The notes under the pieces are model-generated. The model was not told the origin of the DNA. It saw nothing but the letters and a program-made list of their open reading frames with translations, and searched no databases. Positions 37,693-46,360 of a stretch of DNA of 64,000 nt are shown piece by piece. This DNA is from Treponema rectale (GTDB lineage Bacteria > Spirochaetota > Spirochaetia > Treponematales > Treponemataceae), in assembly GCF_014202035.1 (NCBI RefSeq), contig NZ_JACHFR010000002.1, forward strand, positions 975,331 to 1,039,330. The letters run 5' to 3'. A program made the position numbers and the translations under genes. The first letter of the stretch is position 1; every line of letters starts with the position of its first letter.

Positions 37693-40452
37693 TTATTTTA
37701 TTACACCCATAGAAACTGGTGTAATTACCTGAGAGTTAAAAGAAATTTTACTTACAGTAATACCAGGTTTTGTATGTTCCAGCGTAACGTGGTAGGTTCC
37801 CGGATTAAGAATTACCTGAGAAGCATTAACTGTTGTAAATACACCTGCCGTACTTCTGCATTCCAGGGATGAAGCCGGTTTTCCGTCAATCATTATGTTT
37901 GTAACGGACTGGCTTAAGTCATCGCTTTCTTTTATGTAAGTACCGCTTATGTTGTAAACTCCTTTGTGGTCAACTGTAAGCCATGTATTTTCATCAGGAA
38001 TAAAATCTATCCGCTCGTTTACAGTTTTTGCACCTTCCGGAGCAGCTTTACATTCAGTATTGAATTCGAGAATTTCTTTAAGGGCTCGAAGTGGTCTTTT
38101 ACTTACCGGAGCCTGAAGTATAAAATTCAGAATGTTTTTTACGCAGAGCTGAAGTTCACCCAGGGTAAGTTCTCCGTTAGAAAGACATTCTTCAATATTA
38201 TCACCGTACTGATTGCATTCAGCTCCGTCGTTGTCTACAATCATGTAAATGTCATTTCTTGCGCGGATCATGTAGGCTGCATTTTTGATTGTTGCATCAC
38301 CGCCTTTTACACAGTGATTCATTTTAGCCCACCAGTCAGTCATGACAAGTCCGTCATATTTCCATTCATCCCGGAGAATCATTGCTACCGTTTCGTAGTT
38401 TGAGGCAGCCCAGTGTCCGTTAATAGGATTGTAGCTGGTCATAAGAGAAACAAGATTTCCGTCTTTTACTACAATTTCAAAGCCTTTAAGATAAATCTCC
38501 CTCAATGCACGTTCAGAAAGAACAGAGTCACTTGAGTTGCGGCAAAGTTCCTGGGAGTTGCATGCGTAGTGCTTTATGGTTCCGCTTGAACCGCCTTTTT
38601 TAATTCCCCTGATTTCTGCTGCAGCAATGATACCTGTAAGGAATGGATCTTCACTTAAATATTCAAAGTTGCGTCCGTTAAGAGGATTTCTGTGAATGTT
38701 TATTCCAGGTCCCAGAAGAGAATCAATTTCGTAACGTACGAGCTCTTTTCCTTCTTCAATAAAAAGTTCTTCTATAAGTTCAGGATTCCAGGTACATGCA
38801 ATCTGAGTTCCTATAGGCATCAGGCTTGCTTCCCGTCCTGTGTCAACACGAATACCTGAAGGACCGTCTGCACATCCTGCAACAGGAATCTTGTAATCAT
38901 CATGAAGACTTTCGCTTAAGCCTCCGTATGCAGCAGTGATTCCCATTGTAACTTTTGCACTCATCATTCCTTCGCCCCTTACGATGGTTGCAAGCTGCTT
39001 TACATCAAGCTGGGCAATAAAATCATTCATCAGGTTTCTGTCTTTTTTTACGTCATCAAAAGAAATGCCTTTGTTGCCAGTAAATGGAATTTCTTTCGGA
39101 AGGTTTTCTTTAATGATTTTCTCAAGATCGTTTTTATTCAGAGGAACATTTTCATATACAGTGTTTCCGTTTTCATTTTTAAGCCTCTTGAATTCCTTAA
39201 AAGGAGCACCTGCCTGAGAACATTTTTTTACCGCATAAGTCCTGCCGATACTGATGGAATCCTTTTCTCCGAAGCTGAGCTTTTCTGCATTTAGTGAATC
39301 ACTTCCGGCGTAAACGTAATATTTTCCTTCTTCAAGAACCCAGGAATGTGCAAACCCGGTTATTCCGGAATCATCGTAGGAAGCAAAATCTTCCAGATTG
39401 AATTTAACGGTAACGGTTTCTTTCTGTCCTTTTTCAAGAAGGCCTGTCTTTGCAAACCCGGCAAGTACGCGGGATGCTTTTCCAAGTTTTCCGTTTGGTG
39501 CATTAAGGTATACTTCGAGAGTTTCTTTTCCGCTGCAGTTACCTGTGTTTGTAATTTCTGCCTTTATGGTAACTGTCAAAGAATCTTCCCTGCATTCTGT
39601 AATCTGTGTGTTAAATTCTGTATAGCTTAACCCGAAACCGAAAGGATAAAGAATTTTGTCTTTTGCAAATGTGTTGAAGTATCTGTAGCCTATAAAAATA
39701 TCTTCTTCATAAATGTTTTCTTTTTCATTTCCGAAGTTTTTAGTTGAAGGATAGTCTTCGATTTTTGCTATCGTATCAGAAAGTTTGCCTGAGAAATTTT
39801 CTTTTCCCAGGAGAAGAGCTGCAGCAGAATGTCCTGCTTCCATACCGCCCATCCATACGTAGGCAGCGGCTTTTATGTGTCCGTTGAAGGCACTGTCGTT
39901 TATAAAACTGGTATCCATGATTCCGCATGTATTGAAGATTACTGCAACTTCATCAAATACACTGCAGATGTTCACGAGATTGTCATATTCAGTTTCAGAA
40001 AGGTACCAGCTTCCTTTTACGGCCTGAAGATCTTTGTCTTCACCGGCGTTTCTTCCGATAACATATATTGCTTTTGAGTTGTTTTTTGCAAAGCGTGCGG
40101 CCATTTCTTTTGAGACCGGCATTTCTTTTTGGCTCCACGGTTCTCCAGCCCAGCGGCCGCCTCCGTTATCAAACGGATTTTCTTTATGCCATTCTTCGTA
40201 AACGTTTACAAGTTCCCTGTCAAATACTGCTGTTTCTGAATTTTCAGCTTTAAGCAGTTCATCAATGAGTACAGTTGAATAAAGTACATGAACTGAACCT
40301 CCGGATCCCATTCCGCTTTTATGAAAATCTTTCTGGCATCTTCCGAATACACATACGGAATCACCCTTTTTAAGCGGAAGTATTTTTCCTTCATTTTTAA
40401 TAAGAACTGAACCTTCTGTAGCTGTGGTGAAAATTAAATCTGCAAACGACAT
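37693..40452 (-). CDS. GH3 beta-glucosidase with inverted domain order
   Basis: Removes glucose from the ends of beta-glucan oligosaccharides. The ATG at 40452 has GGAGGAAGGT directly upstream and gives about 919 residues; an ATG eight codons earlier lacks one. The order is unusual: the domain normally at the C-terminus comes first (about 1-290, KNEGKILPLKKGDSVCVFG and VWMGGMEAGHSAA), then a fibronectin-III-like domain (about 295-385), then the TIM-barrel (about 440-790) with GCADGPSGIRVD and the nucleophile Asp706 in LVMTDWWAKMN. A small beta domain ends it. Such inverted GH3 enzymes are known from Butyrivibrio and Ruminococcus. There is no signal peptide, so it should be cytoplasmic. It is divergent from the two-component genes. 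Confidence 0.92.
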   Translation of the reverse strand: MSFADLIFTTATEGSVLIKNEGKILPLKKGDSVCVFGRCQKDFHKSGMGSGGSVHVLYSTVLIDELLKAENSETAVFDRELVNVYEEWHKENPFDNGGGRWAGEPWSQKEMPVSKEMAARFAKNNSKAIYVIGRNAGEDKDLQAVKGSWYLSETEYDNLVNICSVFDEVAVIFNTCGIMDTSFINDSAFNGHIKAAAYVWMGGMEAGHSAAALLLGKENFSGKLSDTIAKIEDYPSTKNFGNEKENIYEEDIFIGYRYFNTFAKDKILYPFGFGLSYTEFNTQITECREDSLTVTIKAEITNTGNCSGKETLEVYLNAPNGKLGKASRVLAGFAKTGLLEKGQKETVTVKFNLEDFASYDDSGITGFAHSWVLEEGKYYVYAGSDSLNAEKLSFGEKDSISIGRTYAVKKCSQAGAPFKEFKRLKNENGNTVYENVPLNKNDLEKIIKENLPKEIPFTGNKGISFDDVKKDRNLMNDFIAQLDVKQLATIVRGEGMMSAKVTMGITAAYGGLSESLHDDYKIPVAGCADGPSGIRVDTGREASLMPIGTQIACTWNPELIEELFIEEGKELVRYEIDSLLGPGINIHRNPLNGRNFEYLSEDPFLTGIIAAAEIRGIKKGGSSGTIKHYACNSQELCRNSSDSVLSERALREIYLKGFEIVVKDGNLVSLMTSYNPINGHWAASNYETVAMILRDEWKYDGLVMTDWWAKMNHCVKGGDATIKNAAYMIRARNDIYMIVDNDGAECNQYGDNIEECLSNGELTLGELQLCVKNILNFILQAPVSKRPLRALKEILEFNTECKAAPEGAKTVNERIDFIPDENTWLTVDHKGVYNISGTYIKESDDLSQSVTNIMIDGKPASSLECRSTAGVFTTVNASQVILNPGTYHVTLEHTKPGITVSKISFNSQVITPVSMGVIK

Positions 40453-40475
40453 ACCTTCCTCCGTTAGAAATGCCA

Positions 40476-40481
40476 ATTATA
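40476..40481 (-). promoter_or_regulatory. -10 box of the GH3 gene
   Basis: The minus strand has a consensus TATAAT 24 bases before the ATG at 40452, which allows a short leader with GGAGG. The -35 at 17-base spacing (TTTTAT) is poor, so an activator may be needed; the response regulator gene nearby is a natural candidate. Confidence 0.5.
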
Positions 40482-40536
40482 GCATGAGTGCATACCATAT
40501 AAAAGTGAATAAATATTGTATAAATACAGATAAAAT

Positions 40537-40565
40537 TTGCAAAACCGAAAATATGACACTACAAT
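40537..40565 (+). promoter_or_regulatory. promoter and ACCGAAA element of the two-component genes
   Basis: TTGCAA (40537-40542) and TACAAT (40560-40565) are 17 bases apart. The spacer and start of the -10 contain ACCGAAAATATGACACTACA (40544-40563), the element also seen before the GH64 and second Ig-lipoprotein genes. Confidence 0.5.
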
Positions 40566-40627
40566 GAAAAGTAGCAGACTGTGAAAAATTTCGGTCAGCA
40601 GTGAAAATAATTCGTAGGTGAAACTGA

Positions 40628-42424
40628 ATGCTTTTAAGAAAAATCGGAAGTATTTTTAATAATCATCGTTTCTCAAAAAGACTGGTAATGATATATACCT
40701 GCATTGTCGTAGTACCTCTTGCATTTATCTTTATAATACTTATGGCTGTATATAAATCTTCATTCCAGGATGAAGTAGAAGACAACAGCCGGCATATCGT
40801 TCTTAATGAGTTTTCCGATCTGCAGCGGCGCATGGAAAGCGTAGACAGAATTGAAAAAATAATAAATTCAAATGCAGCCCTTCTTTCTTTTTTAATGTCC
40901 CCCCAGGAATATGATGAAGCGGAAACAATTTCTACTGTAATCTCAGCAACAGATTCCCTTGAAAAAATTCTTGCGGTTGAAGCAGATCTTTCTTCCCTGA
41001 GAATATTTGCCGACAACGAAAATGTTCCGGAACGTTCTCCGGTATTGTTTCATTCAGACAGAACAGATTTAGACCGGCTTTCCAGATGGGAGTTTGATTA
41101 TAATCCTTTCTATATTTTTTCCCAAAGGTATAAGGAACCTTCCGTAATATGTACGACCCGCAGGCTTTTTAATGGAAGGAGAAAAGTAGGTTTTATTCAG
41201 ATTTCAATAGATCCGAAAAAATTTTTTCCTTTTATGTTTGAACAAAAAAAATCTGAAGAATCTTTCTGTATTTTAAAAATCGGCGAGAACGGTATGTTGT
41301 CAAGATTTAACAACAGTCAGATTAAGACGCAGTGCATTCTTGATGACAGCGCTTTGTCCCAGATTCAAAAACAGTATGATAAATTCTCCCAGGGAGAAAT
41401 AATAAAATTTCAGAGTAACGGAAAATCTTACATAGGTGCTTTTGCTACCGTTCCTGAACTTAATATAGTGCTTATTCATTCCAGATATATGCCTATTGTT
41501 GAACCTCACATGCTTACTATTTACATCGGCTTCATCGTAGGTCTTGTAGTTACTCTTTTCTTTTTCTTTTTTGTCATTGCATACATTACGACAAAGATGC
41601 TTGGCGGAGTATATTCCATTATTGACGGAATGAAAGAGATTCGTTCAGGAAATCTTGATGTCTGTATTCCTGTAACTTCTTCCATAGATGAAATCAGTCT
41701 TACCCAGATTACTTTTAATTCTATGGTAGATAAAATCAAGACGCAGATTGAAATGATAAAGACGGAAGAGCATCTGATTGCAGATACAGAGATGAAAGCC
41801 ATGCAGAATCAGATTAACGCTCATTTTCTGTACAACGTTCTTGAGACAATTCATATGCAGGCTCTTTTAAAAGAAGATAACGAAACTGCAGAAAGCATTC
41901 TCGTGCTCGGAAAGATGATGCGCTACTGTCTCCGCTGGAGGGTGCATTCTGTAACTCTTTCCCAGGAGCTGGAATATATTAATTCCTATATAAAGATTCT
42001 GAATATCAGAAATGATTATAAGATTACCCTGGAAGCAGATATTCCGGAAAAACTTCTTGACCGTGAAATCCCAAAAATGCTGGTTCAGCCTTTTGTAGAA
42101 AATTCTTTCTATCATGGAATTGAACCTCTTGCGCAGGATTCAGTAATAAAAATTTATACGGAAGTTGATGTGGAAAATGACAGGCTTTTCTTGTGTGTGC
42201 AGGATTTCGGATGCGGTATAAGTGAAGAAAAACTGGAGGAAATAAAAAATTATCTTGCTGATGTTGATTACGAGCGTGATTCAACAGGCAGCATAGGAAT
42301 AAAAAACATTCAGCAGCGTTTATTTCTTTTTTACGGAGAAGAGTATAAGCTGCAGATTTTTTCAACTCAGGGAAAGGGAACTGTCATAAAAGTTCCTCTT
42401 CCTCTTTCTGAGGTAAGACTTTAG
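40628..42424 (+). CDS. YesM-type sensor histidine kinase
   Basis: 598 residues. Membrane segment about 19-43, an extracytoplasmic sensing region of about 245 residues, a second segment about 293-320, a HAMP domain (IIDGMKEIRSGNLDVCIPV), then the His_kinase/LytS-type transmitter. The phosphorylated His is His399 in NQINAHFLYNVLETIH. The ATPase has LVQPFVENSFYHGIEP (N box) and DFGCGISEE (G box) with GSIGIKNIQQRL. Kinases of this type, paired with YesN-type regulators, commonly control polysaccharide genes in Firmicutes and some spirochaetes. The ligand is probably a glucan fragment, by context. The response regulator follows after 13 bases. Confidence 0.92.
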   Translation: MLLRKIGSIFNNHRFSKRLVMIYTCIVVVPLAFIFIILMAVYKSSFQDEVEDNSRHIVLNEFSDLQRRMESVDRIEKIINSNAALLSFLMSPQEYDEAETISTVISATDSLEKILAVEADLSSLRIFADNENVPERSPVLFHSDRTDLDRLSRWEFDYNPFYIFSQRYKEPSVICTTRRLFNGRRKVGFIQISIDPKKFFPFMFEQKKSEESFCILKIGENGMLSRFNNSQIKTQCILDDSALSQIQKQYDKFSQGEIIKFQSNGKSYIGAFATVPELNIVLIHSRYMPIVEPHMLTIYIGFIVGLVVTLFFFFFVIAYITTKMLGGVYSIIDGMKEIRSGNLDVCIPVTSSIDEISLTQITFNSMVDKIKTQIEMIKTEEHLIADTEMKAMQNQINAHFLYNVLETIHMQALLKEDNETAESILVLGKMMRYCLRWRVHSVTLSQELEYINSYIKILNIRNDYKITLEADIPEKLLDREIPKMLVQPFVENSFYHGIEPLAQDSVIKIYTEVDVENDRLFLCVQDFGCGISEEKLEEIKNYLADVDYERDSTGSIGIKNIQQRLFLFYGEEYKLQIFSTQGKGTVIKVPLPLSEVRL

Positions 42425-42437
42425 GGGAGACAAAAAG

Positions 42438-43892
42438 ATGATAACAATTGTTGTTGCAGATGATGAAAAACTTATTCGAGCGGGAATAAAAAAGATTCTC
42501 ATGGATAATGTCAGTGCTGATTTAAATGTTATTGAAGCAAAAAACGGAAAGGAAGCTCTGGATTATATAAAAGAAAATTCAACGGATGTTCTCATTACTG
42601 ATATAAAAATGCCGGTAATGGACGGAGTTGAACTCATGCAGAATGTCCGTGAACTTCCGAGAAAGCCTGCAATGATTGTACTTTCAGGTTTCGATGATTT
42701 TAATTACGCAAAGGTTGCCATATCTTCCGGAGTTCTTGCCTACATTCTTAAACCTGTAGATTCAAAAGAACTTTGTACTGCCGTAAACTCTGCCTTGAAT
42801 TCTGTAAAGAAAATAGAAAAGTCTCAGACTGAACTTAAATTAAAGTCCCTCATTATCGAAGGCGGTTCAAGAGGAATTGATGATTTAAAAGACATAAACA
42901 TGTTTCACGGATTCTGCTGCGTAACGGTAAAAATTCCTTCCGGAATGAATGATGAAAATTTCTATTCCGTTCTTGATCCTAATCTGTGCTATGTTCTTGA
43001 AAAGAAAAAACATCTTGCAGGACTTGTAATTCAGAAAGATTATCTTGAGGAAATAATTTCTCTCGTAAAAAAGAACGGCTGTACTGCCGGTATAAGTACC
43101 TGCTCTGATAATGTTGTGGACCTGCGCAAACTTTATCATCAGTCCTGTTCAAGTGTTCTCCGCTTTTTCTTTGAAGATGAACAGTTCGGTTCCGTGTTTA
43201 CTTATGATGCAGAAAGTTCTGTTTCTGATTTTTCAGAAATCGACCTTCGTTATGAAAAGTTCATTGCTGCACTGGATCTTCTTTCTGAAAACGAAATAAA
43301 AAAAGCCATGTCAAATCTTCTGGAATTTGATTACGCTGATTCAGGTAAAAAAGCAGAATCAGTTCTGTATGTTCATGATAAACTGGTAAGTAATTTGTTT
43401 AAGCGCTATCCTAAATTTCATGACAATGATACCTATCTGTATCTTAAAAGCCTGATGATCGAAAATATTGTTCAGGTAGATTCTTATGATGAGTGGAAGC
43501 ACTATATCGGTGATTACGTTATTTATCTTACACAGCTTCTTATAAAGCAGCAGGGAAAATATCCTTACATAACAAAGGCAATTTCTTACGTTAACAGGCA
43601 TTATTCAGAAAACATAACCATGGCTACCGTAGCAAACTATGTAAGCATGAATTACACCTGGTTCAGCGAGAAGTTTAAGGAACAGGTAGGAACTAACTTT
43701 AATGATTACCTTAAAAAATTCCGCATGGAGCAGGCAAAGCGGCTTTTAGAAATGGGAACCTATAAGGTGTATGAAGTTGCAAATAAATCCGGTTTCAGGG
43801 ACGTAAAGCATTTTATGAAAACTTTCCGCGAGTTGAACGGAATGTCAGCCGGTGAATGGGCAAAGATTCACAGCCGTTACAGTGAAGATTAA
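42438..43892 (+). CDS. YesN-type response regulator with AraC DNA-binding domain
   Basis: 484 residues. Receiver domain 1-120 with acidic pocket Asp8/Asp9, phospho-acceptor Asp55 in VLITDIKMPVMDG, and the usual Lys in YILKPVDS. A middle region (about 135-370) resembles no family that can be named. The AraC/XylS double helix-turn-helix is at about 385-480: ITMATVANYVSMNYTWFSEKFKEQ, then the signature VYEVANKSGFRDVKHFMKTFRELNG. GGGGAGA precedes the ATG. It is presumably phosphorylated by the adjacent kinase and activates the glucan genes; direct binding to the ACCGAAA element is a hypothesis. Confidence 0.93.
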   Translation: MITIVVADDEKLIRAGIKKILMDNVSADLNVIEAKNGKEALDYIKENSTDVLITDIKMPVMDGVELMQNVRELPRKPAMIVLSGFDDFNYAKVAISSGVLAYILKPVDSKELCTAVNSALNSVKKIEKSQTELKLKSLIIEGGSRGIDDLKDINMFHGFCCVTVKIPSGMNDENFYSVLDPNLCYVLEKKKHLAGLVIQKDYLEEIISLVKKNGCTAGISTCSDNVVDLRKLYHQSCSSVLRFFFEDEQFGSVFTYDAESSVSDFSEIDLRYEKFIAALDLLSENEIKKAMSNLLEFDYADSGKKAESVLYVHDKLVSNLFKRYPKFHDNDTYLYLKSLMIENIVQVDSYDEWKHYIGDYVIYLTQLLIKQQGKYPYITKAISYVNRHYSENITMATVANYVSMNYTWFSEKFKEQVGTNFNDYLKKFRMEQAKRLLEMGTYKVYEVANKSGFRDVKHFMKTFRELNGMSAGEWAKIHSRYSED

Positions 43893-43907
43893 AAGACATA
43901 AAGAACG

Positions 43908-43946
43908 TTGACATCATTTTGACAAAATGACATAATTTGTCAAAAT
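43908..43946 (+). promoter_or_regulatory. fabD promoter overlapped by an inverted repeat operator
   Basis: TTGACA (43908-43913), a 17-base spacer and CATAAT (43931-43936) form a good promoter. An 11-bp perfect inverted repeat, ATTTTGACAAA (43916-43926) and TTTGTCAAAAT (43936-43946), covers the spacer and -10. A related repeat lies over the fabF promoter. Confidence 0.6.
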
Positions 43947-43964
43947 AAAATCAAGAGGTTTATT

Positions 43965-44921
43965 ATGGCAAAGAAGTATGCTTTTTTATTTCCTGGACAG
44001 GGTGCACAGGCTCCTGGAATGGTAAAAGATGTTGCTGAATCTTCAGCATCTGCAAAAAAAATTATTGATGATGTATCTGCAATTGTAGGTCTTGATGTTG
44101 CAAAACTTATGTGGGAATCAGATGCAGAAACTTTGAGCCGTTCAGATAACAGCCAGCTTGCAATTACTACAGCTTCAATTGTAATTATGGCAGCTCTTAA
44201 AGATAAGGGAATTGAACCTTCAGCAGCAATGGGATTTTCTCTCGGAGAATTTCCGGCACTTTATGCAGCAGGAGTTCTTTCTTTTGAAAATGTAATAAAA
44301 GTTGTACGCCAGCGCGGTCTTATCATGCAGAAAGTATGTGAGGAAATTGCAGCAGCTAATGAAGGCCATGCACCTGGAATGACTGCAGTTCTTGGACTTG
44401 CTCCTGAAAAAGTCGTAGAAATTGCTTCTTCCATTAAAGATGCTTATGCAGCAAACATGAACAGCGTAAAGCAGACTGTTGTTTCAGGAACTTTTGATTC
44501 TCTTGCTGCTGTAGAAAAAGCTGCAACAGAAGCCGGAGCACGCAGGGTAGTACGCCTTAAGGTTGCAGGACCTTTCCATTCACCGCTCATGCAGAAAGCT
44601 GCTGATGAATTCGGTAAGGTTCTTGAAAACGTACAGTTTGACGAACCTAAGATTCCTCTTTTCAGCAATGTAACCGGTAAGCAGGCTGCAAATGCTGAGG
44701 AAGTAAAGAAGTCTGCAGTTCTCCATCTTACACATTCCGTTCTCTGGACTGATGAAGAAGCTGTTCTTGCTTCAATGATTAAAGCTGATTCTGGAAATGA
44801 ATGGTCAGTTCTTGAACCTGGACCGGGAAAAGTTCTCTCAGGACTCTGGGGTCAGACAGAATTCGGTGCAGGCCTTGCAGCTGTTCCTGTAAATACAGCA
44901 GACGGAATTGCAGCCCTGTAA
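43965..44921 (+). CDS. fabD: malonyl-CoA:ACP transacylase
   Basis: Loads malonyl groups on acyl carrier protein for fatty acid elongation. 318 residues, normal length. The N-terminal LFPGQGAQAPGMV, the nucleophile Ser92 in GFSLGEFPALYAAG, the Arg in VRQRGLIMQ and the catalytic His in VAGPFHSPLMQ are all present. Between the Arg and the late Gln the protein has the usual ferredoxin-like small domain. GAGGTT precedes the ATG. fabG follows after 26 bases, so the two form an operon under the promoter at 43908. Confidence 0.95.
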   Translation: MAKKYAFLFPGQGAQAPGMVKDVAESSASAKKIIDDVSAIVGLDVAKLMWESDAETLSRSDNSQLAITTASIVIMAALKDKGIEPSAAMGFSLGEFPALYAAGVLSFENVIKVVRQRGLIMQKVCEEIAAANEGHAPGMTAVLGLAPEKVVEIASSIKDAYAANMNSVKQTVVSGTFDSLAAVEKAATEAGARRVVRLKVAGPFHSPLMQKAADEFGKVLENVQFDEPKIPLFSNVTGKQAANAEEVKKSAVLHLTHSVLWTDEEAVLASMIKADSGNEWSVLEPGPGKVLSGLWGQTEFGAGLAAVPVNTADGIAAL

Positions 44922-44947
44922 TATAATCTTACATTAAGGAGATAGTT

Positions 44948-45691
44948 ATGTTGCTTGAAAATAAAAAAGCCCTTGTAACAGGTTCCAGCCGTGGAATCGG
45001 ACGAGGAATCGTAGAAAAGTTTCTCAGTGAAGGAGCAGAAGTCTGGGGTCTCTGTTCTAAACCAAGTGCTGCAAAAGAAGAACTTGAAAAGTTTGCAGCA
45101 GAACACAATACAGCATTCCATGAAATCTGTGCAGATGTCGGAAACGAAGAACAGCTTTCAGAAGTTGTAAAGGCAGCTCTTGCAGAAGCCGGCGGTTTTG
45201 ATGTTCTTGTAAACAATGCCGGAATTACTCGTGACGGTCTTTCATTCCGCATGAAGAAAGCAGACTGGGATGATGTACTTCGTATTAACCTTACAAGTGC
45301 ATTTATTGTATGTCAGATTATTTCCAATGACATGATCCGTAAGAGAACAGGTTCAATTATCAACATGGCTTCCATCGTCGGAATTCACGGAAACGGCGGT
45401 CAGGTAAACTATTCAGCTTCTAAAGGCGGACTTATTGCATATTCAAAGTCTCTTGCTGCTGAAGTAGGAAGCAGGGGCGTTCGCGTTAATGCTATAGCTC
45501 CTGGATTCATTGCCACGGATATGACAGGTGCACTTAAGGAAGACCTTCAGAAAATCATGATTGACAGGACACTCCTTAAGCGTGCAGGAACTCCTGAAGA
45601 CATCGCAAATACAGCACTTTATCTTGCCAGTGACCTCAGTTCTTACGTAACTGCCCAGGTTATCGGCGTAGACGGCGGTATGGGTGCCTGA
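44948..45691 (+). CDS. fabG: 3-oxoacyl-ACP reductase
   Basis: NADPH-dependent reduction of 3-oxoacyl-ACP. 247 residues, a short-chain dehydrogenase with the dinucleotide loop TGSSRGIGRGI, NNAGITRDGL, Ser in INMASIVGIHG, and the catalytic Tyr and Lys in NYSASKGG. The NAGITRD and IAPGFIATDMT stretches are the FabG type. AAGGAGAT precedes the ATG. In many bacteria acpP follows fabG; here repeat R1 and an opposing small gene occupy that place. Confidence 0.95.
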   Translation: MLLENKKALVTGSSRGIGRGIVEKFLSEGAEVWGLCSKPSAAKEELEKFAAEHNTAFHEICADVGNEEQLSEVVKAALAEAGGFDVLVNNAGITRDGLSFRMKKADWDDVLRINLTSAFIVCQIISNDMIRKRTGSIINMASIVGIHGNGGQVNYSASKGGLIAYSKSLAAEVGSRGVRVNAIAPGFIATDMTGALKEDLQKIMIDRTLLKRAGTPEDIANTALYLASDLSSYVTAQVIGVDGGMGA

Positions 45692-45708
45692 TTCTTTTTA
45701 ACGAAGCT

Positions 45709-45844
45709 GGGGATGACCAATAAGTATGAGTCATTGCCGTGCTCGATACTCTGTCATTGCCGCACTTGATGCGGCAATCTCATGCAGGGGGATTTTCGGG
45801 TCGGAGCCCGAAAATGACATTTTTTGAACTTATTGGTCATCCCC
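45709..45844. repeat. interspersed repeat R1, copy 1 (MITE-like)
   Basis: 136 bases bounded by perfect 17-base terminal inverted repeats, GGGGATGACCAATAAGT and ACTTATTGGTCATCCCC. Inside are two hairpins, ATTGCCGCA/TGCGGCAAT and ATTTTCGGG.../CCCGAAAAT. The short frames crossing it are by-products. No transposase is encoded, so it would move in trans or is a folded intergenic element. Confidence 0.85.
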
Positions 45845-45929
45845 ATGACGATACATTTTGGACAGCCCCAGTTTTTTTTACATTATCATCGGACAGAAAT
45901 CCGGTAATCCCCTGTAAGTACAGTAAAAC

Positions 45930-46169
45930 TTAAATCCTTACTTCCAGATCGTCCAGAATTCCTGAAAATGCCGTGTTCTTAAGCTTAAACAGAAGCGCTC
46001 CTTCATCATCTGAAGTTATTTCAATACCGGTTTCAATCCACTTGTCATCAACTTTTACTTCAAAAGTATCTCCAAAGTTAATCTGTGTAAGCGGTGCTCC
46101 TTCTTTTGTAATCCAGAAGCTTCCTGAATTTATGTCAAATGTAAGGAAACCTTCAATTTTGTCTGCCAT
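45930..46169 (-). CDS. small DUF5348-like protein
   Basis: 79 residues: MADKIEGFLTFDINSGSFWI at the start, FEVKVDDKWIETGIEI in the middle and ILDDLEVRI at the end. The pattern (short beta-rich protein, 'FEV.VDGKW...R/GIE' and a closing 'L.GL.VRI') resembles the DUF5348 family, small proteins of unknown function often on mobile elements. There is no signal peptide or catalytic motif. AGAGAGGT lies eight bases before the ATG. It runs against fabG and fabF, between repeat R1 and the fabF promoter. The family assignment is from memory of its pattern and is moderate. Confidence 0.6.
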   Translation of the reverse strand: MADKIEGFLTFDINSGSFWITKEGAPLTQINFGDTFEVKVDDKWIETGIEITSDDEGALLFKLKNTAFSGILDDLEVRI

Positions 46170-46293
46170 TATTTACCTCTCTGGAATTTAATTTTGTGTT
46201 ACCCTGTTAAGAATATACCTTAAATCCCGGCAAAATACCAATAATCAGCATTATGTTTTTCCCTATTGCATAAAAAAAAGTTTTACTGTAATA

Positions 46294-46328
46294 TTTTACA
46301 AAATGACATTTTTTGATATTTTGTCAAA
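46294..46328 (+). promoter_or_regulatory. fabF promoter region with fabD-like inverted repeat
   Basis: TTTTACAAAAT (46294-46304) and ATTTTGTCAAA (46318-46328) are inverted repeats with one mismatch and share ACAAAATGACAT with the fabD site. TTTACA and TATTTT, 16 bases apart, give a possible promoter inside it. Confidence 0.45.
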
Positions 46329-46360
46329 CTGAATGTTGATTTATTAAGGAGAACTAACAG

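Noticed and set aside
45739..45933. 64-codon frame inside and after R1 copy 1
   Set aside because: Its sequence is mostly the repeat's hairpins; no ribosome site.
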